NCBI RefSeq assembly: GCF_036850765.1
Contig: NC_089490.1
Span: forward strand, 291,010,982 to 291,074,981
DNA length: 64,000 bases
Source of the DNA: Saccopteryx bilineata
Taxonomy: Eukaryota > Chordata > Mammalia > Chiroptera > Emballonuridae
Reading direction: 5' to 3'
The position numbers and the translations under genes are program-made. The notes under the pieces were generated by a model. The model did not search any database. It saw only the letters and a list, made by a program, of their open reading frames with translations, and was not told the origin of the DNA. How positions within the stretch are numbered: the first letter of the stretch is position 1; the number at the start of each line of letters is the position of its first letter. This document shows positions 1-10,881 of this stretch, piece by piece.

Positions 1-1785
1 TCTGTTTTTAGTGTAGAGGTGGCCTGTTGAATGAAGCACTGTTAAAAATATTATAGTGTCTACGTTTGTGTTTGAAGCCCCAATTAATTACTGAAACTGA
101 TCAAACTTAATGCTGGTTGGATGTTTCACAAATTTGATTACACAGATATATTCTGTGTTGTAAAATTTGCAAATTACTTGACTAGGTCATCAGTTTAAAA
201 ATAGGAGGCGACTACTTCTAAATTTCTTTACAGTACCTCTCTCAGCCCTGAGTCTAGAATAACTATTGTCTTTTTAGTAGCTATGGCTAGGGAGTTCTCC
301 ACCGACAGATTTTTACGTTGAACTGTCTGACTAATAAATCCAGTTACCAAGGTTGTTTCCTTTGCAGAGCCGCCATAAACAACAATCCGACAGAGGACAT
401 TTACACATTACCATATACACTACTGCTACCGCCAATTATATACTTAAACAAAAAGATGACAACATAATTATCATGAAGAAAAAACATTGCATTATTGTAA
501 ACTTTCATTGTACTTAGTGTTATTAATGGCCCTATTAAAAGAAAAAAACATTAAATATTTGTTCTCATAGTAACTTTCTCTAAGTATACAAAGAAAGGCA
601 ACGATTAGTCATTTTTATTTATTTAATATTCACTATGTTCACTTGCCAAAGCACAAAGGCTAGAAAAGAATTAACCTTTGCTCTTGGTTTGATAGGAGTG
701 AAACTAAAATAAGAATCACCTAGCATTATTACCGTTAAATTGAAGCTGCTGAGAAGACAGATTAAGGCTTTAAAATAACCCCAGATGGTTACTGGTATAT
801 CCCTCTCAAAACAAAAATGCCAGCCTGTTTAGTTCAAAGATCATTAGTTCCCTTATTTGACAATTTGCGATTTTACATCTCATAATGTGAGAAATGCACT
901 GTTATCTAACAGAATATGTGACCCTGGGCTAATTAAAAGGAACACATGAGCAGGGCAGGGTGAAGCAAAGCTGCTTGATTACAAGTGGTGCTTGTTCCCA
1001 GGAGGCAGAAACATCAAAGGATTCCTGGAAGTGGTCCAAAGCATCCGTCAATGGCAATGTGCTTCCCAGATAGCAAGGCCACTATGTAGGATTACAGCAC
1101 TGGGATGTGTTTAATCCAAACATGGTTTTTTAATCTGTTTGTCAGATTGGTGAAATAAGGAGGCCCCAGAGGGAATTAAACATGCAGATGGAAACTGAAT
1201 GTGACCTTTGTAGCTGACAGGCCAGACTTACTTTTGGTGGGAAGGTGTCTATGGTTTGTATCTGCATGTTTTGTCACCCTTTTAAGAAAAACTGAAGACT
1301 ATGAGGCTCTGCTGATGCAATGATTCCATTGCATGGCCCCCTTCTCTCCCTGGTTAGGAGTATATTTCTGCCCCTTGGTTAAATTCTATCTGAAAGTCAA
1401 GCATTCAAGGAGACACGAGAACACCTATTTGACAATAGGACAAAAGGCAGGCAGGCAGCTCAAACTTTTCTGATAATTCTAATTGTAGAAGTCTCTCCAG
1501 CAGAAATAATCCACCTATGCTCAAGGATAAACATTTCAGAATTGTTTGCAAAGTGAGCAATGTAATTTAAGAATTTCTTAGGAGCATTATATAGTATACA
1601 TATATAGCTTTATATGGTATAAATAACATAATTATATATCATATATAATTAATCTATTTATGTATTTACAATTATATGTAATGTTATAATTTTAATATAT
1701 AGTAAGGTAATTTGTAAATTTTGTTCCTTTTTATAATATGTGTAATATGTTATGTATCCAAAGTGTTTCTATTTTTTAATTATTG
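1..1785. other. Unique AT-rich DNA, no gene seen
   Basis: No long reading frame and no repeat family I recognise. The part at about 900-1300 is less AT-rich and more complex than its surroundings, with none of the A-tails or simple repeats that mark retroelements. From 1560 to 1770 it becomes very AT-rich with short TA runs. Nothing here supports an exon. Confidence 0.6.
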
Positions 1786-2112
1786 AGAAGAGAGGAGGCA
1801 GAGACACCAACCAGTTTCCACCTGGAAAGCCCACTAGGGGGCGATGTTCTGCCCATCTGGGGTGTTGTTTCATTGTTCAGCAATAGAGCTCTTTTGAGCA
1901 CCTGAAGCGGAGTCCATGGAGCCATCCTCAGCATCCAGGGCCAACTCGCTCCAATTGAGCCATGTTTACAACAGAGAAAGAGAGAGAGAAGCAAGAGGGA
2001 GAAGGGTGGAGAAGCAGATGGGTACTTTTCCTGTGTGTCCTGACTGGGAATCAAACTCGGGACATCCACACTCTGAGCTGATCTACTACCACTGAACCAA
2101 CAGGCTATGGCC
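1786..2112 (-). mobile_element. tRNA-derived SINE (long bat-type family)
   Basis: Read on the minus strand it begins with a tRNA-like head ('ggttcagtggtag' as box A) and a degenerate box B ('gagtttgattcc'). A pyrimidine-rich stretch and the body shared with the copies at 31611, 45212, 56828 and 61261 follow, including the 'gggcagaacatcgccccc' motif. It ends in an AT-rich tail near 1780. Many differences from the cleaner copies suggest moderate age. No confident TSD: 'caaagtgtttct' on the left against 'caaagtattttg' on the right is only a weak match. Confidence 0.8.
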
Positions 2113-2494
2113 ACAAAGTATTTTGTAATATAAATTTTTGTATTCTAAATATAAGTACATACATATACACACATATACACAAAGAAATATATCACAATAT
2201 ATAGTAATCCATATACACAATACACAAAAGAAGAAAAATGTAAGAGGAAAAAGTTTGTGTACTTATGCATGTAGCTATTCTATCATATTCTATAGGGATA
2301 CACATGCATGAAAATAAAGTGATGAAGTTGGAGAGGTAGAAGATTTCTATACATTTAAATTTAGATTGTCAGGATACAACAATTTGTAAATGAAGTAAAA
2401 AAAATGGATGTTTATCTCCTTTTAGAGCAAATATTGAAAGGCCCTGATTTTTCCCTAAGTTTTCTTAGTAATTTATAATTTTCCTCTCTTGTTC
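2113..2494. other. AT-rich spacer
   Basis: No gene or identifiable repeat. Short TA/CA-rich runs occur at 2150-2230. This is the left flank of the large composite insertion that starts at about 2510. Confidence 0.5.
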
Positions 2495-2509
2495 TCCAGT
2501 TTATTTTTT

Positions 2510-2946
2510 ATTTTTTTAATAAATAATTTTTTATTAATTTTACTGGGGTGACATCAATAAATCAGGGTACATATATTCAAATATAACATGTCCAGGTTAT
2601 CTTGTCATTCAACCATGCTGCATACCCATCAACCAAAGTCAGATTGTCCTCCATCACCCTCTATCTAGTTTTCTTTGTGCCCCTCCCCTTCCCCCTCTCC
2701 CTCTTTCCCTCCCCCCGCCCCCGTAACCACCACATTCTTGTTCATGTCTCTTAGTCTTGTTTTTATGTCCCACCAATGTATGAAATCCTGCAGTTCTTGT
2801 TTTTTTCTGATTTACTTATTTCACTTCATATAATGTTATCAAGATCCCACCACTTTGTTGTAAGTGATCCGATGTCATCATTTCTTATGGCTGAATAGTA
2901 TACCATGGTGTATATGTGCCACATCTTCTTTATCCAGTCTTCTATT
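2510..2946 (-). mobile_element. L1 3' end (ORF2 tail and 3' UTR), minus strand
   Basis: Colinear and closely similar to the 3' end of the full-length L1 at 5191: the 'ggggtgacatcaataaatcagggtacat' region, the C-rich tract at about 2680-2720 (G-rich on the element's own strand), and the ORF2 end through 'atatgtgccacatcttctttatcc'. L1 identity stops at 'cagtcttctat' (2946), where a T8-A tract and unrelated sequence begin. See the composite insertion entry for the boundary interpretation. Confidence 0.85.
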
Positions 2947-3539
2947 TTTTTTTACAGTGATTAAAGCCTTTAAGCAAACTCTTGGCCAATACAGCAAGAA
3001 TCCATAAAAGAGTAATGTCCTTAACATGTTCAGTAAGTCCAAGTTGGCACCATCACCATTTCAAATCCCTGAAAATGCAACCCAACCCCAGTTCAGTCTG
3101 TTAGGAGCTGTCACAAGAAGTAGGAGTCCAGGAAAAGTCCACATCCAGGAAAAGTCCACATGGCACTGGGATTGTTGTCACTATTCTATACTTTGCAGCT
3201 CACGTCCAAGTCCCAATGACCACTGCTTCTAGCTGGTAATGATTCAGGTAGACTGGAAAAGCCAGTCTACCTGAATGTGTGGAGATGGAGCTTCTGTTCT
3301 CCTCTGCCTGGAGAGATGAGACCAGTTTGCTTTTCCCTGGAGCTCTGCGACTGTGGCGTGGTAAAGAGAACCTTGGGATACACTAAGCTGGGTGGCAAAA
3401 GTAGATTCATAATAGAAGTTGGCAAAAGGGGGAAAGAGAGCTCTAAATTAGGAGTAGGTCCCAGGCTGAAATATGAGTGGGGCATTGAGGTAGGAGGAAT
3501 AAAGGAAACACTGTATATTAAACAAAGCAGCAGAAAATA
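2947..3539 (-). pseudogene. Tail of retrovirus-derived insert, mostly unrecognised
   Basis: Read on the minus strand this runs from the presumed protease-like part into an A8-9 tract at 2947-2955. A segment near 3340-3400 looks like the C-terminal end of a retroviral integrase, but frames shift and I hold this weakly. It also contains a short direct repeat (ccaggaaaagtccacat twice, about 3128-3161) and a 15-bp-arm hairpin at 3242-3276. No LTR was found. Confidence 0.35.
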
Positions 3540-3960
3540 GGACTATCAACACCCACAACAGAGATCTTCGAGGGAAGAATAAAAAACCTGACTATTCAGG
3601 CAAGACATAGTTAAGTGGCCCTTGTGCAAATGAGATCAGTTTACCCGCTTCTTGAAAGAAGTACCCTAGGCTCATCCACAGTGTCGTAGATGGGGCCGAC
3701 GGCCCTGGGTACCTTCAGTCTTCAGTGGCAAACCCCAGCATTCTAGGCAAGGTGAGGTCATAGGTGGCTGGAGCAGGGCTGGAAGAGACTGAACCCTCCC
3801 TTAGAGGAGCAAAGGGGAAGCATACCTTCCAGTGTCCCTTTTTCCTCACAGCAAAGGCATGTAAGTCTGGCAGGCTTTAGCTCAATGATCTTCCTTTCCA
3901 CAATTGAAGCAGGACCCAGATGGCATCCTATGAAACCCCTTTGGGGCATTGGAGTCTTTA
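3540..3960 (-). pseudogene. Retroviral gag nucleocapsid / protease-like remnant
   Basis: On the minus strand, 3911 to 3870 encodes a C-x2-C-x4-H-x4-C zinc knuckle with exact spacing and one stop codon inside it. About 50 bases further on is a second, frameshifted knuckle-like motif containing EEKG. The part down to 3540 has weak protease-like character. Two knuckles next to a protease are usual for gag-pol of endogenous retroviruses. What is odd is position: it lies downstream of the integrase remnant at 4140-4668 on the same strand, the reverse of retroviral order, so it comes from a second provirus or a rearranged one. It is non-functional. Confidence 0.5.
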
Positions 3961-4139
3961 AGACTGTATCCTAAAAGCTGGTATTTCCTCTGATCTCCAT
4001 TGGGCTTTTTCTGCCTCTTGATATCTTAAAAGCCATGCTCAGAAGATCTCACTGAAAGGTTTGAGGATCCCCATCTGCCTATATAAACCTTTTCCGTATA
4101 TCTGGAGCTATTTGGAAAAAGACAAAACAATGTTATTAG

Positions 4140-4668
4140 CTGGATCAAATAAAAGAAGGTAGAAGTTTGCAGGAGAAAAAGACTTGGCATCTCCTGTTCA
4201 TCAACATTCAAAAGAAATTTAAGCCTGACCTGTGGTGGCGCAGTGGATAAAGCGTTGACCTGGAAATGCTGAGGTCGCCGGTTCGAAACCCTGGGCTTGC
4301 CTGGTCAAGGCAAATATGGGAGTTGATGCTTCCAGCTCCTCCGCCCTTCTCTCTCTCCTCTCTCTTCCTCTCTGTCTGTCTCTCTCTCTCTCCTCTCTAA
4401 AAATGAATAAATAAAATAAAAATAAAAAAAAAATTAAAAAAAAAAAAAGAAATTTAAATTCTTTTAAGTAAAAACCATGATATGGTAGACCCATAGGAGT
4501 TCTGGGATATGACTCCCCCCTTTAAAATTTTTTTAAATTGACCTTAAAATATTTGCTGGGTACACTTTAATAATACCTTAACTTTAAAGATTGTAAGAAA
4601 TACACATAATTTGAAAGGTTTGACAAAATACAGTAAATGCTTTTGCTCCATATGCAGGAGCATTGTAA
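4140..4668 (-). pseudogene. Retroviral integrase, downstream half (class II ERV)
   Basis: The minus-strand frame just inside 4668 reads NAPAYGAKAFTVFCQTFQI, the region around the second catalytic Asp of a retroviral integrase. The Asp position is Tyr (TYN), so the site is dead. It is contiguous with the upstream integrase half at 16634 once the hAT element (4677-16625) and one TSD copy are removed. Below about 4600 the frame breaks, but integrase-like sequence resumes on the far side of the SINE (about 4140-4210). The family assignment (betaretrovirus-like) rests on the protease and integrase motifs of the other half. Confidence 0.65.
4223..4444 (+). mobile_element. Rhin-1-like tRNA-derived SINE
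   Basis: Head 'gcctgacctgtggtggcgca', box A 'tggcgcagtgg', box B 'ggttcgaaac', then the (CT)-rich part, 'ctctaaaaatgaataaata' and an A-tail. A perfect 13-bp TSD, aaaagaaatttaa, lies at 4210-4222 and 4445-4457. It is close to the copy at 52468, so fairly young. It interrupts the retroviral remnant. Confidence 0.92.
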
Positions 4669-4676
4669 GTTTAACC
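4669..4676. repeat. hAT target-site duplication, left copy (gtttaacc)
   Basis: Identical to 16626-16633. Eight bases is the hallmark length for hAT superfamily insertions. The two copies flank terminal inverted repeats that begin 'cggtatttcccaac' (left) and, read from the right end, 'cagtgtttcccaac'. Confidence 0.93.
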
Positions 4677-5174
4677 CGGTATTTCCCAACGTGGGGCCCA
4701 TGCCCCACAGGGGGGCAATTCGATAGTTAAGGGGAGCAATTTGAAAATGGACTTGACACGACTTTAACTCTTTCGCCCTGGGCCATTTAAATGCAATGCT
4801 AGATATCGGTGCCAAATTTAAAAAAAAATACAATTCTTAAATAATTGCGGTAAATAATTATTAAGTATAATTTCATTTGACAAGACCAAAATATCAACTG
4901 GGTGACTGGCGTCATCAAGTAAACTTCATCCTGGGTTCACCGCGGAGCATGCCGTCTGCCGCGGGGAACCCCGGACGTTTTAAAAACTCGCTAAACAACG
5001 CAGTTATTCTCACCTAATTGGCCCATTGCAACTTCTGTAGTGTTTCACATCATTCAGTTGCTGTTAATTTGAAATAAGTGTCAGTCAAAACTGCTGTAAA
5101 AGCTCGTTGATTTAATAAATATACATATATATATTGTATAGATATAATTGGTAAGTATTTGATTTTATTTTTAT

Positions 5175-5190
5175 CAATATTAAACTCTTT
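5175..5190. repeat. TSD of the full-length L1, left copy
   Basis: caatattaaactcttt, identical to 14264-14279 (16 of 16). It marks insertion of the minus-strand L1 into the hAT intron. Confidence 0.95.
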
Positions 5191-5483
5191 TTTTTTTAAA
5201 TAAATTTTTATTAATGGTAATGGGATGACATTAATAAATCAGGGTACATATATTCAAAGAAAACATGTCTAGGTTATTTTGTCATCAAATTATGTTGCAA
5301 ACCCCTCGCCCAAAGTCAGATTGTCCTCCGTCACCCTCCATCTAGTTCTCTGTGCCCCTCCCCCTCCCCCTAACTCTCTCCCTCCCTCCCTCCCATGTCC
5401 TCCCTCCCCCCCCACCCTTGGTAACCACCACACTCTTGTCCATGTCTCTTAGTCTCATTTTTATGTTCCACCAATGTATGGAA

Positions 5484-8400
5484 TCATGTAGTTCTTGTTT
5501 TTTCTGATTTACTTATTTCACTCCTTATAATATTATCAAGATCCCACCATTTTGCTGTAAATGATCTGATGTCATCATTTCTTATGGCTGAGTAGTATTC
5601 CATAGTGTATATGTGCCACATCTTCTTTATCCAGTCTTCTATTGAAGGGCTTTTTGGTTGTTTCCATGTCTTGGCCACTGTGAACAGTGCTGCAATGAAC
5701 ATGGGGCTACATGTGTCTTCACGTATCAATGTTTCTGAGGTTTTGGGATATATACCCAGTAGAGGGATTGCTGGGTCATAAGGTAGTTCTATTTGCAGTT
5801 TTTTGAGGAACCACCATACTTTCCTCCATAATGGTTGTACTACTTTACAGTCCCACCAACAGTGAATGAGGGTTCCTTTTTCTCCACAGCCTCTCCAACA
5901 TTTGCTATTACCCGTCTTGTTGATAATAGCTAATCTAACAGGAGTGAGGTGGTATCTCATTGTAGTTTTGATTTGCATTTCTCTAATAACTAATGAAGCT
6001 GAGCATCTTTTCATATATCTGTTGGCCATTTGTATCTCTTCCTGGGAGAAGTGTCTGTTCATGTCCTCTTCCCATTTTTTTATTGGATTGCTTGTTTGTT
6101 TGTTGTTGAGTTTTATGAGTTCTTTGTAAATTTTGGATATTAGGCCCTTATCTGAGCTGTCGTTTGAAAATATCAGTTCCCATATAGTTGGCTGTCTGTT
6201 TATTTTGATATCAGTTTCTCTTGCTGAGCAAAACCTTTTAATTCTGATGTAGTCCCATTCATTTATCTTTGCCTTCACTTCTCTTGCCATTGGAGTCAAG
6301 TTCATAAAATGTTCTTTAAAACCCAGGTCCATGATTTTAGTACCTATGTCTTCTTCTATGTACTTTATTGTTTCAGGTCTTATATTTAGGTCTTTGATCC
6401 ATTTTGAATTAATTTTAGTACACGGGGACAGGCTATAGTCGAGTTTCATTCTTTTGCATGTGGCTTTCCAGTTTTCCCAACACCATTTGTTGAAGAGGCT
6501 TTCTTTTCTTCATTGTGTGTTGTTGGCCCCTTTATCAAAGATTATTTGACCATATATATGTGGTTTTATTTCTGGGCTTTCTATTCTGTTCCATTGGTCT
6601 GAGTGTCTATTTTTTTGCCAATACCATGCTGATTTGATTATCGTGGCCCTATAATATAGTTTAAAGTCAGGTATTGTAATGCCCCCAGCTTCATTCTTTT
6701 TCCTTAGGATTGTTTTGGCTATTCGGGGTTTTTTATAGTTCCATATAAAACTGATGATTTTTTGTTCCATTTCTTTAAAAAATCTCATAGGGATTTTGAT
6801 GGGAATTGCATTAAATTTGTATATTGCTTTGGGTAATATGGCCATTTTGATTATATTTATTCTTCCTATCCAAGAACAAGGAATATTTATCCATCTCATT
6901 GTATCTTTTTCGATTTCCCTTAACAATGCTTTGTAATTTTCATTATATAGGTCCTTTACGTTCTTTGTTATGTTTATTCCTAGGTATTTTTTTTTTTGTT
7001 GTTGCAATCGTGAAGGGGATTATTTTTTTGAGTTCGTTTTCTAATATTTCATTGTTGGCATATAGAAAGGCTATGGACTTTTGTATGTTAATTTTGTATC
7101 CTGCGACCTTACTGTATTGGTTTATTGTTTCTAATAATCTTTTTGTGGAGTTTTTCGGGTTTTCGATGTATAGGATCATATCATCAGCAAAAAGTGATAG
7201 CTTTACTTCTTCTTTTCCGATATGAATGCCTTTTATTTCTTTGTCTTGTCTGATTGCTCTGGCCAGAACTTCTAGCACCACGTTGAATCAGAGTGGAGAG
7301 AGTGGACAACCCTGTCTTGTTCCTGATTTAAGGTAGAAAGTCCTCAGTTTTATGCCGTTTAATAGGATGTTGGCTGATGGTTTATCATATATGGCTGTTA
7401 TCATGTTGAGATATTTTCCTTCTATACCCATTTTGTTGAGAGTCTTAAACATAAAATTGTGTTGTATTTTATCAAAAGCCTTTTCTGCATCTATTGATAA
7501 GATCATGTGGTTTTTGTTCTTTGTTTTGTTGATATGGTGTATTACGTTAACCGTTTTGCATATGTTGAACCATCCTTGAGATTCTGGGATGAATCCCACT
7601 TGATCATGATGTATTATTTTTTTAATATGTTGTTGTATTCGGTTTGCCAGTATTTTGTTTAGTATTTTAGCATGTGTATTCATTAGAGATATTGGTCTGT
7701 AGTTTTCTTTCTTTGTGCCATCCTTGCCAGGTTTTGGTATGAGGGTTATGTTGGCCTCATAAAATGTGTTTGGAAGTATTGCTTCTTCTTCAATTTTTTG
7801 GAAGACTTTGAGTAGAATAGGAACCAAGTCTTCTTTGAATGTTTGATAGAATTCACTAGTATAACCGTCTGGGCCTGGACTTTTATTTTTGGGGAGATTT
7901 TTAATAGTTTTTTAAATTTCCTCCCTGCTGATTGGTCTGTTTAGGCTTTCTGCTTCTTCATGACTCAGTCTAGGAAGGTTGTATTGTTCTAGGAATTTAT
8001 CCATTTCTTCTAGATTGTTTTATTTGGTGGCATATAATTTTTCATAGTATTCTACAATAATTCTTTGTATATCTATGATGTCTGTGGTGATCTCTCCTCT
8101 TTCATTTTGGATTTTATTTATTTGAGTCCTGTGCCTTTTTTCCTTGGTGAGTCTTGCCAAGGGTTTGTCAATTTTGTTGATCTTTTCAAAGAACCAGCTC
8201 CTTGTTTTATTGATTTTTTCTATAGTTTTTCTGTTCTCTATTTCATTTATTTCTGCTCTGATTTTTATTATCTCCTTTCTTCGGCTGGTTTTGGGTTGTC
8301 TTTGTTCTTCTTTTTCTAGTTCCTTAAGGTGTGAAGTTAAGTGGTTTACTTCGGCTCTCTCTTGTTTGTTCATATAGGCCTGAAGTGATATGAACTTTCC

Positions 8401-9288
8401 TCTTTTTACTGCTTTTGCTGCATCCCAGAGATTCTGATATGTCGTATTTTCATTTTCATTTGTCTGTATATATCTTTTGATTTCTGCGCTTATTTCTTCT
8501 TTGACCCATTCATTTTTTAGAAGTATGTTGTTTAGTTTCCACATTTTTGTGGGTTTTTCCCCCTCTTTTTTGCAGTTGAATTCTAGTTTCAAGGCTTTAT
8601 GATCAGAAAATATGCTTGGTTCAATTTCAATTTTTCTAAATTTGCTGATATTGTCTTTGTGGCCCAACATATGGTCAATTCTTGAGAATGTTCCATGTAC
8701 ACTAGAGAAAAATGTATACTCTGTCGCTTTGGGATGAAGTGTCCTGTAGATGTCTATCATATCCAGGTGTTCTAGTATTTCGTTTAAGGCCACTATATCT
8801 TTATTGATTCTCTGTTTGGATGACCGATCTAGAGCCGTCAGCGGTGTATTGAGGTCTACAAGTATGATTGTATTTTTGTTAGTTTTTGTTTTAAGGTCAA
8901 TAAGTAGCTGTCTTATATATTTTGGTGCTCCTTGGTTTGGTGCATATATATTAAGGATTGTTATGTCTTCTTGATTCAACTTCCCCTTAATCATTATGAA
9001 ATGACCATTTTTGTCTCTGAGTACTTTTTCTGTCTTGTAGTCAGCATTATTAGATATGAGTATTGCTATGCCTGCTTTTTTTTTGGGTGTTGTTTGCTTG
9101 GAGTATTGTTTTCAGCCTTTCACTTTGAATTTGTTTTTATCCTTGTTGCTTAGATGTGTTTCTTGTAGGCAGCATATAGTTGGATTTTCTTTTTTAATCC
9201 ATTCTGCTACTCTGTGTCTTTTTATTGGTAAGTTTAATCCATTTACGTTTAGTGTAATTATTGACACTTGTGGGTTCCCTACTGCCAT
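5484..9288 (-). pseudogene. L1 ORF2 (endonuclease-reverse transcriptase), disabled
   Basis: The start ATG is at 9288, where the protein opens with the usual SIITLNVNGLN endonuclease strand. The endonuclease covers about 9288-8600 and has a stop near 9110. Reverse transcriptase follows, with the FADD catalytic box in the segment 7281-6943. The Cys-rich C-terminus ([14 protein letters not shown]) is near 5860. The end is at KSEKTRTT, stop 5484. The frame is broken by stops at about 9110, in 7828-8019 and at 7282-7287, a frameshift near 6943-7007 and further breaks at 6450-6509. About 1268 codons in total, the family's normal length. The protein would nick target DNA and reverse-transcribe L1 RNA; this copy cannot. 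Confidence 0.93.
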
Positions 9289-9611
9289 TTTATAAATTGC
9301 TTTCTGTTAGTTTTGTATCTAGTTTGATTCTTCTTTTTTGTTTTTCTATCATTTGTTTTTGTTTGTTTGTGTTCCATACTTCTTTCCTCTGTTGCTACCT
9401 TTTTAAAGTCAAGTGTTTTTGTGGTTTTTTTTAAGGGTGGTTACCATTAAGTAATGAAAAGGGTACCTACCATATTCATTGTAGTACCCTATCTTATAAG
9501 TATTTCTGCACTTCATCATCCTTTGCTACTGTTAATCTCCATCCTCTCCCCCCTTTTTTTCCTTTGTTGTCACAGTTTAAGTTTGGTTTTATTGTGTTCT
9601 TGGTGGAGCTG

Positions 9612-10605
9612 TTACTTGTGGTGTTGTTTTCTTTTGTTCTTTGAATCTGGTTGGAAAACCCCCTTTAGTATTTCCTGGAGTGGGGGCTTTCTGTTGATAA
9701 ATTCTCTCATCTTTTCTGTATTTGTGAATGTTTTTATATCTCCTTCATACTTGAAGGATAGCTTTGATGGGTATAGTATTCTTGGCTGAAAGTTCCTCTC
9801 TTTCAGGGTTTTAAATATTGGGGTCCACTCTCTTCTAGCTTGTAGAGTTTCTGCTGAGAAATCTGATGATAATCTAATAGGCCTTCCTTTATATGTTGTA
9901 CTCTTCTTTTCCCTGGCTGCCTTGAGAATTTTTTCTTTGTCATTGGTTTGTGTCATCTTTATTATGATGTGCCTTGGAGTGGGTTTGTTGGGGTTAAGAA
10001 AACTTGGTGTTCTGTTTGCTTCTTGAATTTGAGGCTTTAGTTCCTTCCACAGGCTTGGGAAGTTCTCGTCTATTATTTGTTTGAGTATATTCTCCATTCC
10101 ATTTTCTTTCTCTTCTCCCTCTGATATACCTATTATTCTTATGTTATTCTTTCTGATGGAGTCAGACAATTCCTGTAGGGCTTTCTCATTTTTTATTATT
10201 TTTGAGTCTCTTTCTTCTTCTCTCTGTTGTGCCTCAAGTTGTTTGTCTTCTATTTCACTAATCCTATCTTCAATCTGGGCTGTTCTGTTAGCTAAGCTTT
10301 TTACCTCGTTTTTCAGCTCGTGAATTGAGTTTTTCATTTCTGTTTGATTTGTTTTTATAGTTTCAATTTCCTTGGTAATATATTCTTTGTGTTCATTGAG
10401 TTGTTTTCTGATCTCCCTATATTGCCTTTCTGTGTTTTCTTGTATATCTCTGAGTATTTTTAAGATTTCTATTTTAAATTCTCTGTCATTTAGCTCCAAG
10501 GCTTCCAATGTTAAGTCTTTTCTCTATAGATTTTTCCACGTCTATTTGTGTTACCTCTCTTTCTTTTGTATCCATAATATTCGATTTCCTCTTTCTTATC
10601 GGCAT
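9612..10605 (-). pseudogene. L1 ORF1 (RNA-binding chaperone), one frameshift near the N-terminus
   Basis: The long open segment 10508-9612 (298 codons) holds a coiled coil (heptads through NSIHELKNEVKSL and RTAQIEDRISEIEDKQ), an RRM-like part (NNIRIIGISEGEE) and the C-terminal domain (ILKAAREKKSTTYKGRPIR), ending KRKQHHK. The natural start is probably an ATG at 10605 (MPIRKRKSN) or 10575 (MDTKERE), which lie in a different frame. The open segment itself has no ATG at 10508, so I infer a one-base shift near 10505-10515. ORF1 protein trimerises and coats L1 RNA. Apart from the shift this is the best-preserved ORF in the window. Confidence 0.85.
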
Positions 10606-10847
10606 CTGAGGGTGGTCTTATCGATAGCACTACTTAGAATTAATAAAGAGTAAAAAGTAAAAAAAAAAAAAAAAAGGTAAAACACCCCACAAAAAAAAAC
10701 AGTAATAATTTATTATTTCCCCCTTTTTTTCTCTCTTCTCTTTTCCTCCTCTCCCCTCCTCAGGGAAATATCGTGCCTATAATGGAGGGCCTGATTTGGG
10801 GTGAAGAGTTCAAGGGGCAAAAAAAAGGGAGTAGGGACCTACTAAAT

Positions 10848-10881
<34 letters not shown>

